Both the position numbers and the translations under genes were made by a program. From the NCBI RefSeq assembly GCF_003427025.1, contig NZ_QVAI01000032.1:1-43228 (forward strand): a stretch of 43,228 nt of DNA, in the 5' to 3' direction. Numbering within the stretch: position 1 is the stretch's first letter; the number at the start of each line of letters is the position of its first letter. The DNA is from Jiangella endophytica (lineage in GTDB: Bacteria > Actinomycetota > Actinomycetes > Jiangellales > Jiangellaceae). Below the pieces are notes generated by a model that made no database searches, was not told the origin of the DNA, and worked only from the letters and a program-made list of their open reading frames with translations. Of the stretch, positions 16,606 to 24,918 are shown piece after piece.

Positions 16606-17468
16606 GTCTCGCCGTCCCCGAGCCGGTCGGCTCGACCCTGGACCTCGCCGAGCTGAGCCCGGACGTGTTCGGCTCCACCGGTGCCCACCGGATCGCGACG
16701 GCGGACGCGCGCGGCGGGGCCGCCAGCCGCGACGGCGACCGGCGGCGCGTGTTCGGCGGCCAGTTGCTCGGCCAGGCGCTGCGGGCGGCCTGCCGGTCCG
16801 TCCCGGCCGGACGGCTGCCGCGATCGCTGCACGCTTACTTCCTCGCCGGGCCGGATCCGGGGCTGCCATTGGAGTACGTCGTCGAGCGGGTACGCGACGG
16901 GCGGACGGTGTCGCATCGCCGGGTGCGTGCCCGGCAGAGCGACCGTGAGCTGCTGTCGCTGGAGGCGTCGTTCGACGCCGCGGAGCCGGGCTTCGAGTTC
17001 CAGGACCGTCCGGCCGCCGGTGCCGGCCCGGACCAGCTGTCGGCGGCCACGGGCGAGGCGGCCCACGACTGGAGCGGCGTCGAGCTGCGGTTCGCTGAGA
17101 ACACTGCGGCCGGATTCCACGCGGCGCACCGCCGGATCTGGATGCGCACCCGGCATCCGCTGCCGCCCGACCCCGTCCTGCACGCCTGTGCGCTGACCTA
17201 TATGAGCGACCTCGCGCTGATCAGGACGGCCCTGCTCCCGGAGCCGGTGGCCAGCCACGAGGCGCCGGTCCGGCTGGCCTCCCTGGACCACGCCGTCTGG
17301 TTCCACCGGCCCGCGCCGGCCGATCGCTGGCTGCTGCTGGAGAGCATCGCGCCGGCGTCCCGTGGCACCCGTGCGCTCACGATCGGGCACGTGTACGACG
17401 AGGCCGGCCGGCTGGCCGTGACCGTCGCCCAGCAGGGCACGCTGCGGGCGCAGCCGGGCCCTCGCTGA
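16602..17468 (+). CDS. tesB: Acyl-CoA thioesterase II (TesB family)
   Basis: This is a 288-residue double-hotdog thioesterase. The N-terminal hotdog holds VFGGQLLGQALRAA and LHAYFLAGPDP; the C-terminal one has LASLDHAVWFHRP with the catalytic-type Asp, then SRGTRALTIGHVYDEAGRLA and the terminal VAQQG block with the conserved Gln. TesB enzymes hydrolyse medium- and long-chain acyl-CoAs and can release CoA from stalled intermediates. The GTG at 16602 overlaps the MFS stop and follows AAGGAGGAG. It is the last gene of the transporter transcript. Confidence 0.92.
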   Translation: MSLAVPEPVGSTLDLAELSPDVFGSTGAHRIATADARGGAASRDGDRRRVFGGQLLGQALRAACRSVPAGRLPRSLHAYFLAGPDPGLPLEYVVERVRDGRTVSHRRVRARQSDRELLSLEASFDAAEPGFEFQDRPAAGAGPDQLSAATGEAAHDWSGVELRFAENTAAGFHAAHRRIWMRTRHPLPPDPVLHACALTYMSDLALIRTALLPEPVASHEAPVRLASLDHAVWFHRPAPADRWLLLESIAPASRGTRALTIGHVYDEAGRLAVTVAQQGTLRAQPGPR

Positions 17469-17483
17469 GGTCCAGACCAATTC

Positions 17484-17550
17484 GTCAGCACCTGCGTTGA
17501 CAACCGCTCCGGACGGCTCCTACAGTGAATTCGTCAACGCATGCGGTGAC
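17484..17550 (+). promoter_or_regulatory. Promoter with two operator palindromes upstream of the second P450
   Basis: TTGACA (17497-17502) and TACAGT (17521-17526) are 18 bases apart. One 18-bp palindrome (17484-17501, GTCAGC-ACCTGC-GTTGAC) covers the -35 box. The other (17533-17550, GTCAAC-GCATGC-GGTGAC) lies at the expected transcription start. This promoter probably drives the P450-to-CoA-transferase operon ending at 24859. Confidence 0.75.
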
Positions 17551-17576
17551 AAGCGGCACTGTGGAGGTGAACGCCC

Positions 17577-18788
17577 GTGACGGAAGTCCTTTCGGCTCAG
17601 GAAGTGCCGACGATCCGGCTGGATGTCCTGGATCCGCGGTTCGTCGTCGACCCGTACCCGTTCATGGAGGAGGTCCGCGCCCTCGGCCCGGTCGTCCGGG
17701 AACGGGAGTCGGGCTACTTCCTGGTCACGGGCTATCGCGACGCCGCCCGCGTCATGGGCCTGGCGAAGAGCTTCGCCTCCGACGTCGAGCACTTCGTTGC
17801 CCTCTTCGGCGGGGCAACCATGGAATGCATGGACAACCCCCGCCACGACCAGGTCAAGAGCATCTGGGCGAAGGACTTCCAGCGGGGCACCCTCGCCGAG
17901 CGCCGCGCCTTCGTCGAGCACGTGGTCGACGAGCAGACACGCGACGTCATCGACCGGCTGCGGGCCGGTGAGACGGTCGACGCGGTGACCGGGATGACCC
18001 GCGCGATCCCGACGATCATCATCGCGACCATGATGGGAGTCCGCCCGGAGGACTTCCGCCAGTTCGTCCAGTGGAGCGACGACATGGGCGGCGTGCTGGA
18101 GGCACGCGACGACGGCAGCCCGGAGGGTCGCGCCCGGGTCGAGCGGGCCAACCGCGCCACCCGCGAGCTCAACGCCTACCTCCTCAAGGAGGTGGCCCGG
18201 CGGCGGGCTGAGGGCGGCGACGACCTCGTCGCCAAGATGGCCACCAGCGACGTGCCGATGGCCGAGGACGAGATCGTCGCGAGCAACACCCAGTTGGTCT
18301 TCGCCGGCAACGAGACCACGTCGAAGCTCATGGGCTACGCCATCGCCGCGCTCGCCCAGCACCCGGAGCAGCGACGCGAGTTGCTGCACGACCGCTCGCT
18401 CGTCCCGCAGTCCATCGAGGAGGCGCACCGCTGGACCAGCGTGCTGGTCTACAACCTGCGCTTCGTCAAGGAGGAGGGCACGGTCGTCGGCGGGGTGGCG
18501 CTGCCCAAGGACGCGACCGTGATGGTGCTGCAGGCCGCGGCCAACCGTGACCCGGACCGCTGGGACGACCCCTCGGCGTTCGACCTGCACCGCCCGCCTC
18601 AGGCGCACCTCGGATTCGGGGCCGGGCTGCACAGCTGCCTCGGCCTCAACCTCGCGCGCTTGGAGACCGAGGTGCTGATCAACAAGCTGCTCGACGAGGT
18701 GCCCGACTGGGAGGTCCTGGAACCGGCGTGGGGGACCAACCCGATGGTGCGGGGCGCGTCCGCGATCCCGCTGCGACTCCCGAACTGA
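17577..18788 (+). CDS. Cytochrome P450 (second copy)
   Basis: This is a 403-residue bacterial P450. The I-helix is VFAGNETTSKL, the ExxR is EEAHRW and the heme loop is HLGFGAGLHSCLG with Cys354. The acidic/alcohol pair (ET) used for oxygen activation is intact. The following ferredoxin and reductase genes make a complete class I electron chain. The GTG start is supported by GGAGG nine bases upstream. It differs from the P450 at 4475 in length and in all variable loops, so the two may act on different positions or intermediates. Confidence 0.94.
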   Translation: MTEVLSAQEVPTIRLDVLDPRFVVDPYPFMEEVRALGPVVRERESGYFLVTGYRDAARVMGLAKSFASDVEHFVALFGGATMECMDNPRHDQVKSIWAKDFQRGTLAERRAFVEHVVDEQTRDVIDRLRAGETVDAVTGMTRAIPTIIIATMMGVRPEDFRQFVQWSDDMGGVLEARDDGSPEGRARVERANRATRELNAYLLKEVARRRAEGGDDLVAKMATSDVPMAEDEIVASNTQLVFAGNETTSKLMGYAIAALAQHPEQRRELLHDRSLVPQSIEEAHRWTSVLVYNLRFVKEEGTVVGGVALPKDATVMVLQAAANRDPDRWDDPSAFDLHRPPQAHLGFGAGLHSCLGLNLARLETEVLINKLLDEVPDWEVLEPAWGTNPMVRGASAIPLRLPN

Positions 18789-18829
18789 CGGTCGTCCCGG
18801 CCCCGCCGGCTGCGAGAGATGTGGAGAAC

Positions 18830-19018
18830 ATGAAGGTCTCGATCGACAAGGACAAGTGCATCGCCAGCGGCGGATGCGTGTTCGCGGCACCCGAGGTGTT
18901 CGACCAGGACGACGACGGCATCGTCGTGCTCCTCGACGGCAACCCGCCCGAGAACCAGCGGCCACGGGTGACCGAGGCGATCGATGCCTGCCCGGCAGCC
19001 GTCATCGGCCTGGGCTGA
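18830..19018 (+). CDS. [3Fe-4S] ferredoxin
   Basis: This 62-residue protein has three cysteines placed as in P450-linked actinobacterial ferredoxins: Cys10 and Cys16 in KCIASGGC and Cys54 in ACPAAV. The middle position of the usual four-cysteine set is not a cysteine, which predicts a [3Fe-4S] cluster. It would carry electrons from the reductase downstream to the P450 upstream. It is the only ferredoxin in the window, so it may also serve the P450 at 4475. The ATG at 18830 follows GGAG and gives the usual family length. Confidence 0.93.
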   Translation: MKVSIDKDKCIASGGCVFAAPEVFDQDDDGIVVLLDGNPPENQRPRVTEAIDACPAAVIGLG

Positions 19019-19028
19019 GGACGTCCGG

Positions 19029-20216
19029 GTGAGTCACGGGAAGGGCGCCCGCGTCCTCGTCGTCGGCGCGTCGGCGGCCGGGTTCTCGGCCGCCGCCGCG
19101 CTCCGGCGCCGCGGCCACCACGGGCCCATCACGCTGCTGGGTGCGGAGCGGCATCCGCCGTACGACCGGCCGCCGCTGTCGAAGCAGTACCAGACACACG
19201 GCTGGGACGCGGAGCGACTCGGGCTCGCGACGCGCGAGCGGCTGGCCGGCCTTGACCTCGAGCTGCGCCTGGGCGTCCGGGCCGCGGCCCTGGACCTGTC
19301 CGAGCGGGTCGTGGAGGACGACGACGGCGGGCGGCACCGCTACGACCAGCTGGTGATCGCCACCGGTCTCGTCCCTCGCCGCCTGGCGGCGCTCGCGGGC
19401 GTCCCCACCCTCGAGCTGCGCACGCTGGAGGACGCCGACCGGCTGAAGGCGGCCCTGCGGCCCGGATCGCGGCTCGCCGTGGTCGGCGCCGGGTTCGTCG
19501 GGCTGGAAGGGGCGGCGACCGCGCGCAGGTTGGGCGCCGACGTGACGGTGGTCGAGCCCGTGGCGCATCCGCTGGCCGATCGCATCGGCTCGCGAGCGGC
19601 GACGCGGCTGTGCCGGCTGCACGAGGCGAACGGCGTCGACCTGCGGTGCGGCAGCTCTGTCGCCGGCGGCCGGGTCGACGGCGACGGGACCGTGCTGGAG
19701 CTGAGCGATGGCACCGAGCTCCTGGCCGACGCTGTGCTGGTGGCCGTGGGTGCGTCGCCGTCCACCGGGTGGCTGCGCGACTCCGGGCTCGACATCATCG
19801 ACGGCGTCCGCTGCGACGAGTACTCCCGCGTCGCGGAGTCGGTCTGGGCCGCAGGGGACGTCGCCCGCTGGCGGCACATCGGCTACGGCGAGTGGCTGCG
19901 CGTCGAGCACCGCACGAACGCCACCGAACAGGGACAGCAGGTGGCCGCCGGCATCCACGGCGAGCTGACGCCGTACGTCCCGGTGCCGTTCTTCTGGACC
20001 GACCACTACGACGTCCGCGTCCAGCTGGCCGGCCGGTACCGCGACGGCCTGACCGAGACCGACGTCGAGCTGCCGGACCGGCCCGGCGCCTCGGTGACGT
20101 TGTTCCACGCCGGCGATGAACTGCGTGCCGCCCTGGCCTGGAACGCGCCCAAGGAGCTGCACCGGTACCGCCGCGAGTTGCTGGCCCGATTCGCCATGGA
20201 GAGGAGCGTCGCGTGA
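19029..20216 (+). CDS. FAD-dependent ferredoxin reductase
   Basis: This 395-residue protein is a pyridine-nucleotide-disulfide-type reductase of the putidaredoxin/rhodocoxin reductase group. The FAD motif is VLVVGASAAGFSAA at the N-terminus, the NAD(P) motif is LAVVGAGFVGLEGAA near the middle, and the second FAD motif is VWAAGDVARW. The C-terminal domain has the YVPVPFFWTDHYD segment. It takes electrons from NAD(P)H to the ferredoxin encoded just upstream. The GTG at 19029 is preceded by TGAGGA. The last codon overlaps the start of a small gene (GTGA). Confidence 0.93.
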   Translation: MSHGKGARVLVVGASAAGFSAAAALRRRGHHGPITLLGAERHPPYDRPPLSKQYQTHGWDAERLGLATRERLAGLDLELRLGVRAAALDLSERVVEDDDGGRHRYDQLVIATGLVPRRLAALAGVPTLELRTLEDADRLKAALRPGSRLAVVGAGFVGLEGAATARRLGADVTVVEPVAHPLADRIGSRAATRLCRLHEANGVDLRCGSSVAGGRVDGDGTVLELSDGTELLADAVLVAVGASPSTGWLRDSGLDIIDGVRCDEYSRVAESVWAAGDVARWRHIGYGEWLRVEHRTNATEQGQQVAAGIHGELTPYVPVPFFWTDHYDVRVQLAGRYRDGLTETDVELPDRPGASVTLFHAGDELRAALAWNAPKELHRYRRELLARFAMERSVA

Positions 20217-20368
20217 AGGAGGTCATCTGCCCGGCCTGCGGTGCGCTGACCGAAGGCACGACCGACGAGGAACTGTACGAGGCGACTCGTGCGCACACCG
20301 TCGACGCCCACCGCTACGACATCCCACGCGAGCACGTGCTCGCCGCCGCGGTCGAGGTGGACGCATGA
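20213..20368 (+). CDS. Small CxxC protein, DUF1059-like, 51 residues
   Basis: A GTG at 20213 overlaps the reductase stop, and the stop overlaps the next gene's ATG (ATGA at 20365), so it is coupled on both sides. A good site (GAGAGGAG) precedes it. The product starts MKEVICPACGALTEGTTDEE and has a CxxC pair (Cys6, Cys9) followed by a His-rich stretch (RAHTVDAHRYD, REHVL). This resembles DUF1059-type small proteins, which have an N-terminal Cys pair and histidines in a following helix and may bind a metal. Its place between an electron-transfer chain and a CoA-transferase suggests an accessory role, but the function is unknown. Confidence 0.75.
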   Translation: MKEVICPACGALTEGTTDEELYEATRAHTVDAHRYDIPREHVLAAAVEVDA

Positions 20369-21573
20369 ACGCCTTCGAGTCGATCCGCGTCCTCGACCTC
20401 ACCCACGGGGTCGCGGGCCCGTTCAGCACCATGATCCTCGGCGACCTCGGCTGCGACGTGCTCAAGATCGAGCGCCCGGGCCGCGGCGACGCCAGCCGCT
20501 ACATGAACGTCAGTGAGCGGTTCCTGACCGACATCCCGCTGGTCGGCGGCGACTACTTCATGGCGATCAACCGCAACAAGCGCTCCGTCACCATCGATTT
20601 CAAGGACCAGCGGGGCATCGAGCTGGTCCGCCGGCTCGCGGATCGCGTCGACGTCGTGGTGCAGAACTTCCGCCCCGGCGTGGTGGACCGGCTGGGCATC
20701 GGCCCCGCCGAGCTGCGGGCGCGCAACCCCAGCCTGATCTACGCCTCGCTGAACGCTTACGGCGACGAGGGGCCGCTGGCCACGCATCCCGGCATGGACG
20801 TCGCCGTCCAGGCCCGGTCCGGGGTCATGTCCATCACCGGGCACGGCGGCCCCGAGGGCCCGGTCAAGCCCGGCGTCTCGCTGGCCGACTTCTCCGGCGG
20901 TGTGCACCTGTCGCTGGCCGTCCTTGCGGCGCTCTTCCAGCGCTCGGTCTCCGGGCAGGGCGACGACGTCCGCGTCTCGCTGCTCGACGCGACCATGTCG
21001 ATGCTCATCAACTACTCGGTGGCGGTGACCGACGGCGCCGCCGACATCGCGCCGATGGGATCGGGCCACCCGCAGCTGGCGCCGTTCGAGGCGGTCGGGA
21101 CGGCCGACGGGTACGTCGTCATCGCGCCCGGCACCAACCGGCTCTTCGCCGGCCTCTGCCGTCTGCTCGGCCGGCCGGACCTGCTCGACGACGAGCGCTT
21201 CGCCAGCAACCCGCTGCGCGTGCGGCACCGGCCGGAGCTGATGGCCGAGCTACAGCCGCTGTTCAAGGAGCGCACCACTCAGGAGTGGCTCGGCGTCCTG
21301 GAGGAGGCGGGCATCCCGTGCGCGCCGGTCAACACGCTCCGGCAGGCGTTCGCCGATGAGCAGCTGGTCGCCAACGGCATGGTGCAGAGCATCCAGCACC
21401 CCACCCTGGGCGCGCTGACCCAGCTGGGCTCGCCGTATCGCTTCGCCGGCGTCCAGCCGAGCCTGCGCCGCCACCCACCCCGACTGGGCGAGCACACCGA
21501 GGAGGTGCTCGGCGAACTGCTCGCGATCACCGCGGACGAACTGGCCGGGCTGCGAGCGGACGAGGTGATCTGA
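20365..21573 (+). CDS. CaiB/BaiF family CoA-transferase (first)
   Basis: This is a 402-residue class III CoA-transferase. The N-terminal block is RVLDLTHGVAGPFSTMILGD, and the catalytic aspartate is Asp145 in HPGMDVAVQARSG, in the usual place for formyl-CoA transferase-type enzymes. These enzymes move CoA between carboxylates through aspartyl anhydride intermediates. The C-terminal part has LFKERTTQEWLGVLEEAGIPCAPVN, also typical. It is coupled to the small DUF1059-like gene and followed by the ADP-forming synthetase. It could activate a substrate acid at no ATP cost. Donor and acceptor are unknown. Confidence 0.92.
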   Translation: MNAFESIRVLDLTHGVAGPFSTMILGDLGCDVLKIERPGRGDASRYMNVSERFLTDIPLVGGDYFMAINRNKRSVTIDFKDQRGIELVRRLADRVDVVVQNFRPGVVDRLGIGPAELRARNPSLIYASLNAYGDEGPLATHPGMDVAVQARSGVMSITGHGGPEGPVKPGVSLADFSGGVHLSLAVLAALFQRSVSGQGDDVRVSLLDATMSMLINYSVAVTDGAADIAPMGSGHPQLAPFEAVGTADGYVVIAPGTNRLFAGLCRLLGRPDLLDDERFASNPLRVRHRPELMAELQPLFKERTTQEWLGVLEEAGIPCAPVNTLRQAFADEQLVANGMVQSIQHPTLGALTQLGSPYRFAGVQPSLRRHPPRLGEHTEEVLGELLAITADELAGLRADEVI

Positions 21574-21575
21574 CC

Positions 21576-23669
21576 ATGGCCGACCTCGACCTGCTCTTCT
21601 CGCCCCGGTCCGTGGCCGTCATCGGCGCATCGGCGGACCCGGGCCGGCTCACCGGGCGGCCGCTGCGCATCCTGCGGCGGCACGGCTTCGCCGGCGAGGT
21701 GTTCGTCGTCCACCCCCGCGAGGACGAGATCGACGGCGTCCGCTGCTACCGGTCGGTCACCGAGCTGCCGTCGGTCCCGGACGTCCTGATCGTCATGCTG
21801 CGCGCCGCCGCCGTCCCCGCGGTGGCGCGGGAGGCGGGCCGCAAGGGCGTGCGCCACCTGGTCGTGCTCAGCTCCGGTTTCGAGGAGACCGACGAGGGGG
21901 TCGCGCTCTCCGCCGAGCTGAGGGACATCGCGCACCAGCACGGCATGGGCATCGTCGGCCCGAACAGCGAAGGGCTGTGGCATCTGCCCGCCCGGACGCT
22001 GCTCACCTTCGGCAGCGCCGCGATGCGCGACGACCTGCGCTCCGGGCCGATCGCGGTGCTGAGCCAGAGCGGCAGCATCGGCGCGTCCGTCATGCGCCGC
22101 CTGAACGACTCCGGCACCGGGGCGGACCTCTTCGTGAGCCTCGGCAACGAGACGCTCCTCGGCGCGGCCGACTACCTCTCCTGGATCGTCCGGAACCCGA
22201 CGGTCCGCGTCGTCGCCTGCTTCCTCGAAGGACTCCGCGACGGGCGCGCCTTCCTGGAGGCGGCCTCAGCCGCCCGCGCGGCCGGCATCGCGGTCGTCGT
22301 GCTGAAGGCCGGCGCGTCCGAGCAGGGCCGGGCCGCCAGCGCCTCGCACACCGGCAAGATCTCGACGGCGGCAACGATCTACGACCGGCTGTTCGCCCAG
22401 GCCGGCGTGATCCAGGTCGGGTCGGTCGACCAACTGGCCGAGACGGCGGCGATGCTGAGCCGCGGAGGGCTGCGCGCCGGCGGTGCCTCGGACGCCGGCC
22501 TGACCGTCATCGGGCTCTCCGGCGGCAGCAGGAGCATCATCGCCGACGCCGCCGACCGGAACGCGCTGCCGCTCTCGGTGCTCGCCGCTGACACGACCGA
22601 GACCCTCGCGGAGTTCATCCCGCACTTCGGGGTCGTCACCAACCCGGTCGACCCCACCGGTCAGGTGATCAGCGACCCCGAGCTCTTTCCACGGACGATC
22701 GCGGCGCTGGCGACCGATCCGGCGACCCGGGCGCTGCTCGTCCAGTACGCCAACGGCGGCACCCGCCTGGTGCGCGAGCACCTGCCGGCGCTGACGCGCG
22801 CGGCCGCCGGCGGCGTGCCGGTCGTCGTCAGCTGCCTGCTCGACCAACTCGGCGGCGACGATCCGCTGCGGCGCGACCTCTGTGCCGCCGGGATCGGCTA
22901 CACCCATGACCCGGTCGCGGCGGTCGAGCTGATCGCGCCGCTTTTCCGGGCCGCGGAGACGGCACCGGGACCCGTCCTGCCGGCCCCGCCGCCCGCGGAC
23001 CCGAGGCCGGTGACCGAGTGGACCGACCTGGTGCCGCTGCTCGCGGAGGCCGGCATACGCGTCCCCCGCGAAGCCGTCGTACCGGCCGGCGCGGCCCCGG
23101 CCGAGATCGAGGCCGCCGTCGCCGCGGCCGCCCTGGAGCCCCCGCTGGTCGTCAAACCGTCACCGGACGACGTCGCGCACAAGTCGGACCTCGGGCTGGT
23201 CTTCCTCGGCCTGCCGGACATCGCCGCCGTGGTCGCGGCGGCGGGGGACGTCGCGGCCGCGCTCGGAACCGGCGCGCGCGCCGTCGTCCAGGAGATGGTG
23301 TCCAGCGACACCGAGGTCGTGGTCGTCCTCCAGGACGATCCGGACTTCGGCCGCATCATGGGCGTGGGGCTGGGCGGGTTCTTCGTCGAACTCCTCGCCG
23401 AGATGACCTACGTCTCCGTTCCCGCCTCGCCCGCACAGCTGATCGCCGCGATCCGGGGGACACGCCTCGAACGCGTGCTGGCCGGCTATCGCGGACGGCC
23501 GGCCGTCGACCTGGAGAAGCTCGCCGATCGTCTTGTCGCGCTCGGCGACCGCTACGCCCGGCTGATCGATCCGCCACAGGTACTCGAGCTCAACCCCCTG
23601 CTGGTCCTCGCGTCCGGCGAGCCGGTCGCCGTCGACTCCCTGATCGAACGACGAGGAGCGGCATCGTGA
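21576..23669 (+). CDS. ADP-forming acyl-CoA synthetase, alpha-beta fusion
   Basis: This 697-residue protein combines the alpha and beta parts of NDP-forming acyl-CoA synthetases. It starts with a CoA-binding Rossmann domain (SPRSVAVIGASADPGRLTG), then the ligase domains with the phospho-accepting His258 in SHTGKIS. The last ~215 residues form an ATP-grasp domain with VVKPSPDDVAHKSDLG and a C-terminal VLELNPLLVL. Such enzymes interconvert acyl-CoA, ADP and phosphate with acid, CoA and ATP. It lies between two CoA-transferases and overlaps the second by GTGA. It may conserve energy from, or create, the CoA donor; the acid is not predictable. Confidence 0.9.
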   Translation: MADLDLLFSPRSVAVIGASADPGRLTGRPLRILRRHGFAGEVFVVHPREDEIDGVRCYRSVTELPSVPDVLIVMLRAAAVPAVAREAGRKGVRHLVVLSSGFEETDEGVALSAELRDIAHQHGMGIVGPNSEGLWHLPARTLLTFGSAAMRDDLRSGPIAVLSQSGSIGASVMRRLNDSGTGADLFVSLGNETLLGAADYLSWIVRNPTVRVVACFLEGLRDGRAFLEAASAARAAGIAVVVLKAGASEQGRAASASHTGKISTAATIYDRLFAQAGVIQVGSVDQLAETAAMLSRGGLRAGGASDAGLTVIGLSGGSRSIIADAADRNALPLSVLAADTTETLAEFIPHFGVVTNPVDPTGQVISDPELFPRTIAALATDPATRALLVQYANGGTRLVREHLPALTRAAAGGVPVVVSCLLDQLGGDDPLRRDLCAAGIGYTHDPVAAVELIAPLFRAAETAPGPVLPAPPPADPRPVTEWTDLVPLLAEAGIRVPREAVVPAGAAPAEIEAAVAAAALEPPLVVKPSPDDVAHKSDLGLVFLGLPDIAAVVAAAGDVAAALGTGARAVVQEMVSSDTEVVVVLQDDPDFGRIMGVGLGGFFVELLAEMTYVSVPASPAQLIAAIRGTRLERVLAGYRGRPAVDLEKLADRLVALGDRYARLIDPPQVLELNPLLVLASGEPVAVDSLIERRGAAS

Positions 23670-24859
23670 CCACCGCGGGCTCGCTCGACGGCGTGCGTGT
23701 GCTGTGCGTCGACAACTACCTCGCCGGCAACTACGGCGCCATGTTGCTGGCGCTGCACGGTGCCGACGTGGTGAAGGTGGAGACGCCGTCGGGGGAGGCC
23801 ATGCGGCGCAGCCGGCCGCTCGTCCCGGCAGGAGACGACCAGACGTGGAGCCACTTCGCGCTGCGGATGATGCGCGGGAAACGCTCGATCAGCCTGGACC
23901 TGGACGGCAGCAAGGACGACCGGTCGGCGTTCGAGGAGCTGGTGGGTCTCGCCGACGTGTTCTGGACGAACCTGCGCCCGCGGTCGGCGCGGCGGCGGCG
24001 GGTCGATGCGCAGACGCTGACCGCGCTCAACCCGCGGCTCGTGTACGTGAGCGTCACCGGCTTCGGACTGCCGGAAAACGGCGAGGGCGAGTTCTCCGAC
24101 GTGCCGGCCTTCGACATCCTCGTCCAGGGCCTGGCCGGGATGCTCGACCGCAACGCCGACGAGTACGGCCGGCCGGCGTACAACGGTCTGCCGATCGCCG
24201 ATCAGGTCACCAGCACGTATGCCGCCTTCGGCGCCCTCGTCGGCTTGCGTCAGCGTGACTCGACCGGGGTGGGCTGCGTCGTCGACGTGCCGATGTTCGA
24301 CTCGATGGTCGCCCTCAACGAGAAGGCGATCAGCATGTTCGGTATGCAGGGCGCGGTGCCGCCCCCTCGGTTGTCTGCGACCACCGCGCCGTTCGGCCTC
24401 TATCGAGCGGCCGACGGCTGGGTCTGCATCGCGGTCGGCAGCGATGGCGTCTGGCGCCGATTCTGCCAGGTGGTCGGGCCGCTCATCGGCCTGCCCGAGT
24501 TGGAACGCGACGAGTCCTACCTGGTCGGTACCGACCGCGTGCGGCGCCGGGACGAGCTCGGCGACCTCGTCGAACGCTTCACGTTGCCGCGCACGGCGAA
24601 GGAGGTCGTCGACCTGCTCCTCGCGAACGAGGTTCCGGCCGGCCTGCCATTGGAAGTGGATCGGCTCCTCGAGACCGATCAGGTGAAGCAACGGGGGATC
24701 GTGCGTTCGCTGGATCTCGCGCACGGACCGGCGATCCCCGTGGTCATGAGCCCGGTGACGGTCGGCGGAGCGCCCCAGCGGGTGGACCTCCCGCCAGTGC
24801 TCGACGCCGACCACGACCAGGTACTGAACGACTGGCGAGAGTGTCAACGATCACGTTGA
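23666..24859 (+). CDS. CaiB/BaiF family CoA-transferase (second)
   Basis: This is a 397-residue class III CoA-transferase. It opens with GVRVLCVDNYLAGNYGAMLL, diverged from the usual LDLS/T..AGP, and keeps the catalytic Asp150 in VPAFDILVQGLAGML. The middle contains APFGLYRAADGWVCIAVGS, the standard family block. It starts with a GTG that overlaps the synthetase stop and is the last gene of its operon; its final codons lie inside the operator of the next operon. It differs in its N-terminus from the enzyme at 20365, so the two probably use different acids. Confidence 0.9.
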   Translation: MTTAGSLDGVRVLCVDNYLAGNYGAMLLALHGADVVKVETPSGEAMRRSRPLVPAGDDQTWSHFALRMMRGKRSISLDLDGSKDDRSAFEELVGLADVFWTNLRPRSARRRRVDAQTLTALNPRLVYVSVTGFGLPENGEGEFSDVPAFDILVQGLAGMLDRNADEYGRPAYNGLPIADQVTSTYAAFGALVGLRQRDSTGVGCVVDVPMFDSMVALNEKAISMFGMQGAVPPPRLSATTAPFGLYRAADGWVCIAVGSDGVWRRFCQVVGPLIGLPELERDESYLVGTDRVRRRDELGDLVERFTLPRTAKEVVDLLLANEVPAGLPLEVDRLLETDQVKQRGIVRSLDLAHGPAIPVVMSPVTVGGAPQRVDLPPVLDADHDQVLNDWRECQRSR

Positions 24860-24885
24860 TAATTCGTCAACGCACGTGCTAACTT
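24843..24885 (+). promoter_or_regulatory. Promoter with two operator palindromes upstream of the acyl-CoA dehydrogenase operon
   Basis: TTGATA (24856-24861) and TAACTT (24880-24885) are 18 bases apart. One 18-bp palindrome (24843-24860, GTCAAC-GATCAC-GTTGAT) covers the -35 box, and the other (24866-24883, GTCAAC-GCACGT-GCTAAC) fills the spacer and reaches into the -10. The first overlaps the 3' end of the preceding CoA-transferase gene, so a bound repressor could also act on readthrough. The promoter likely drives the eleven-gene operon to 36206. Confidence 0.75.
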
Positions 24886-24918
24886 TTCGGCACCGCCATG
24901 AGAACAGCGAGGTGAGGC

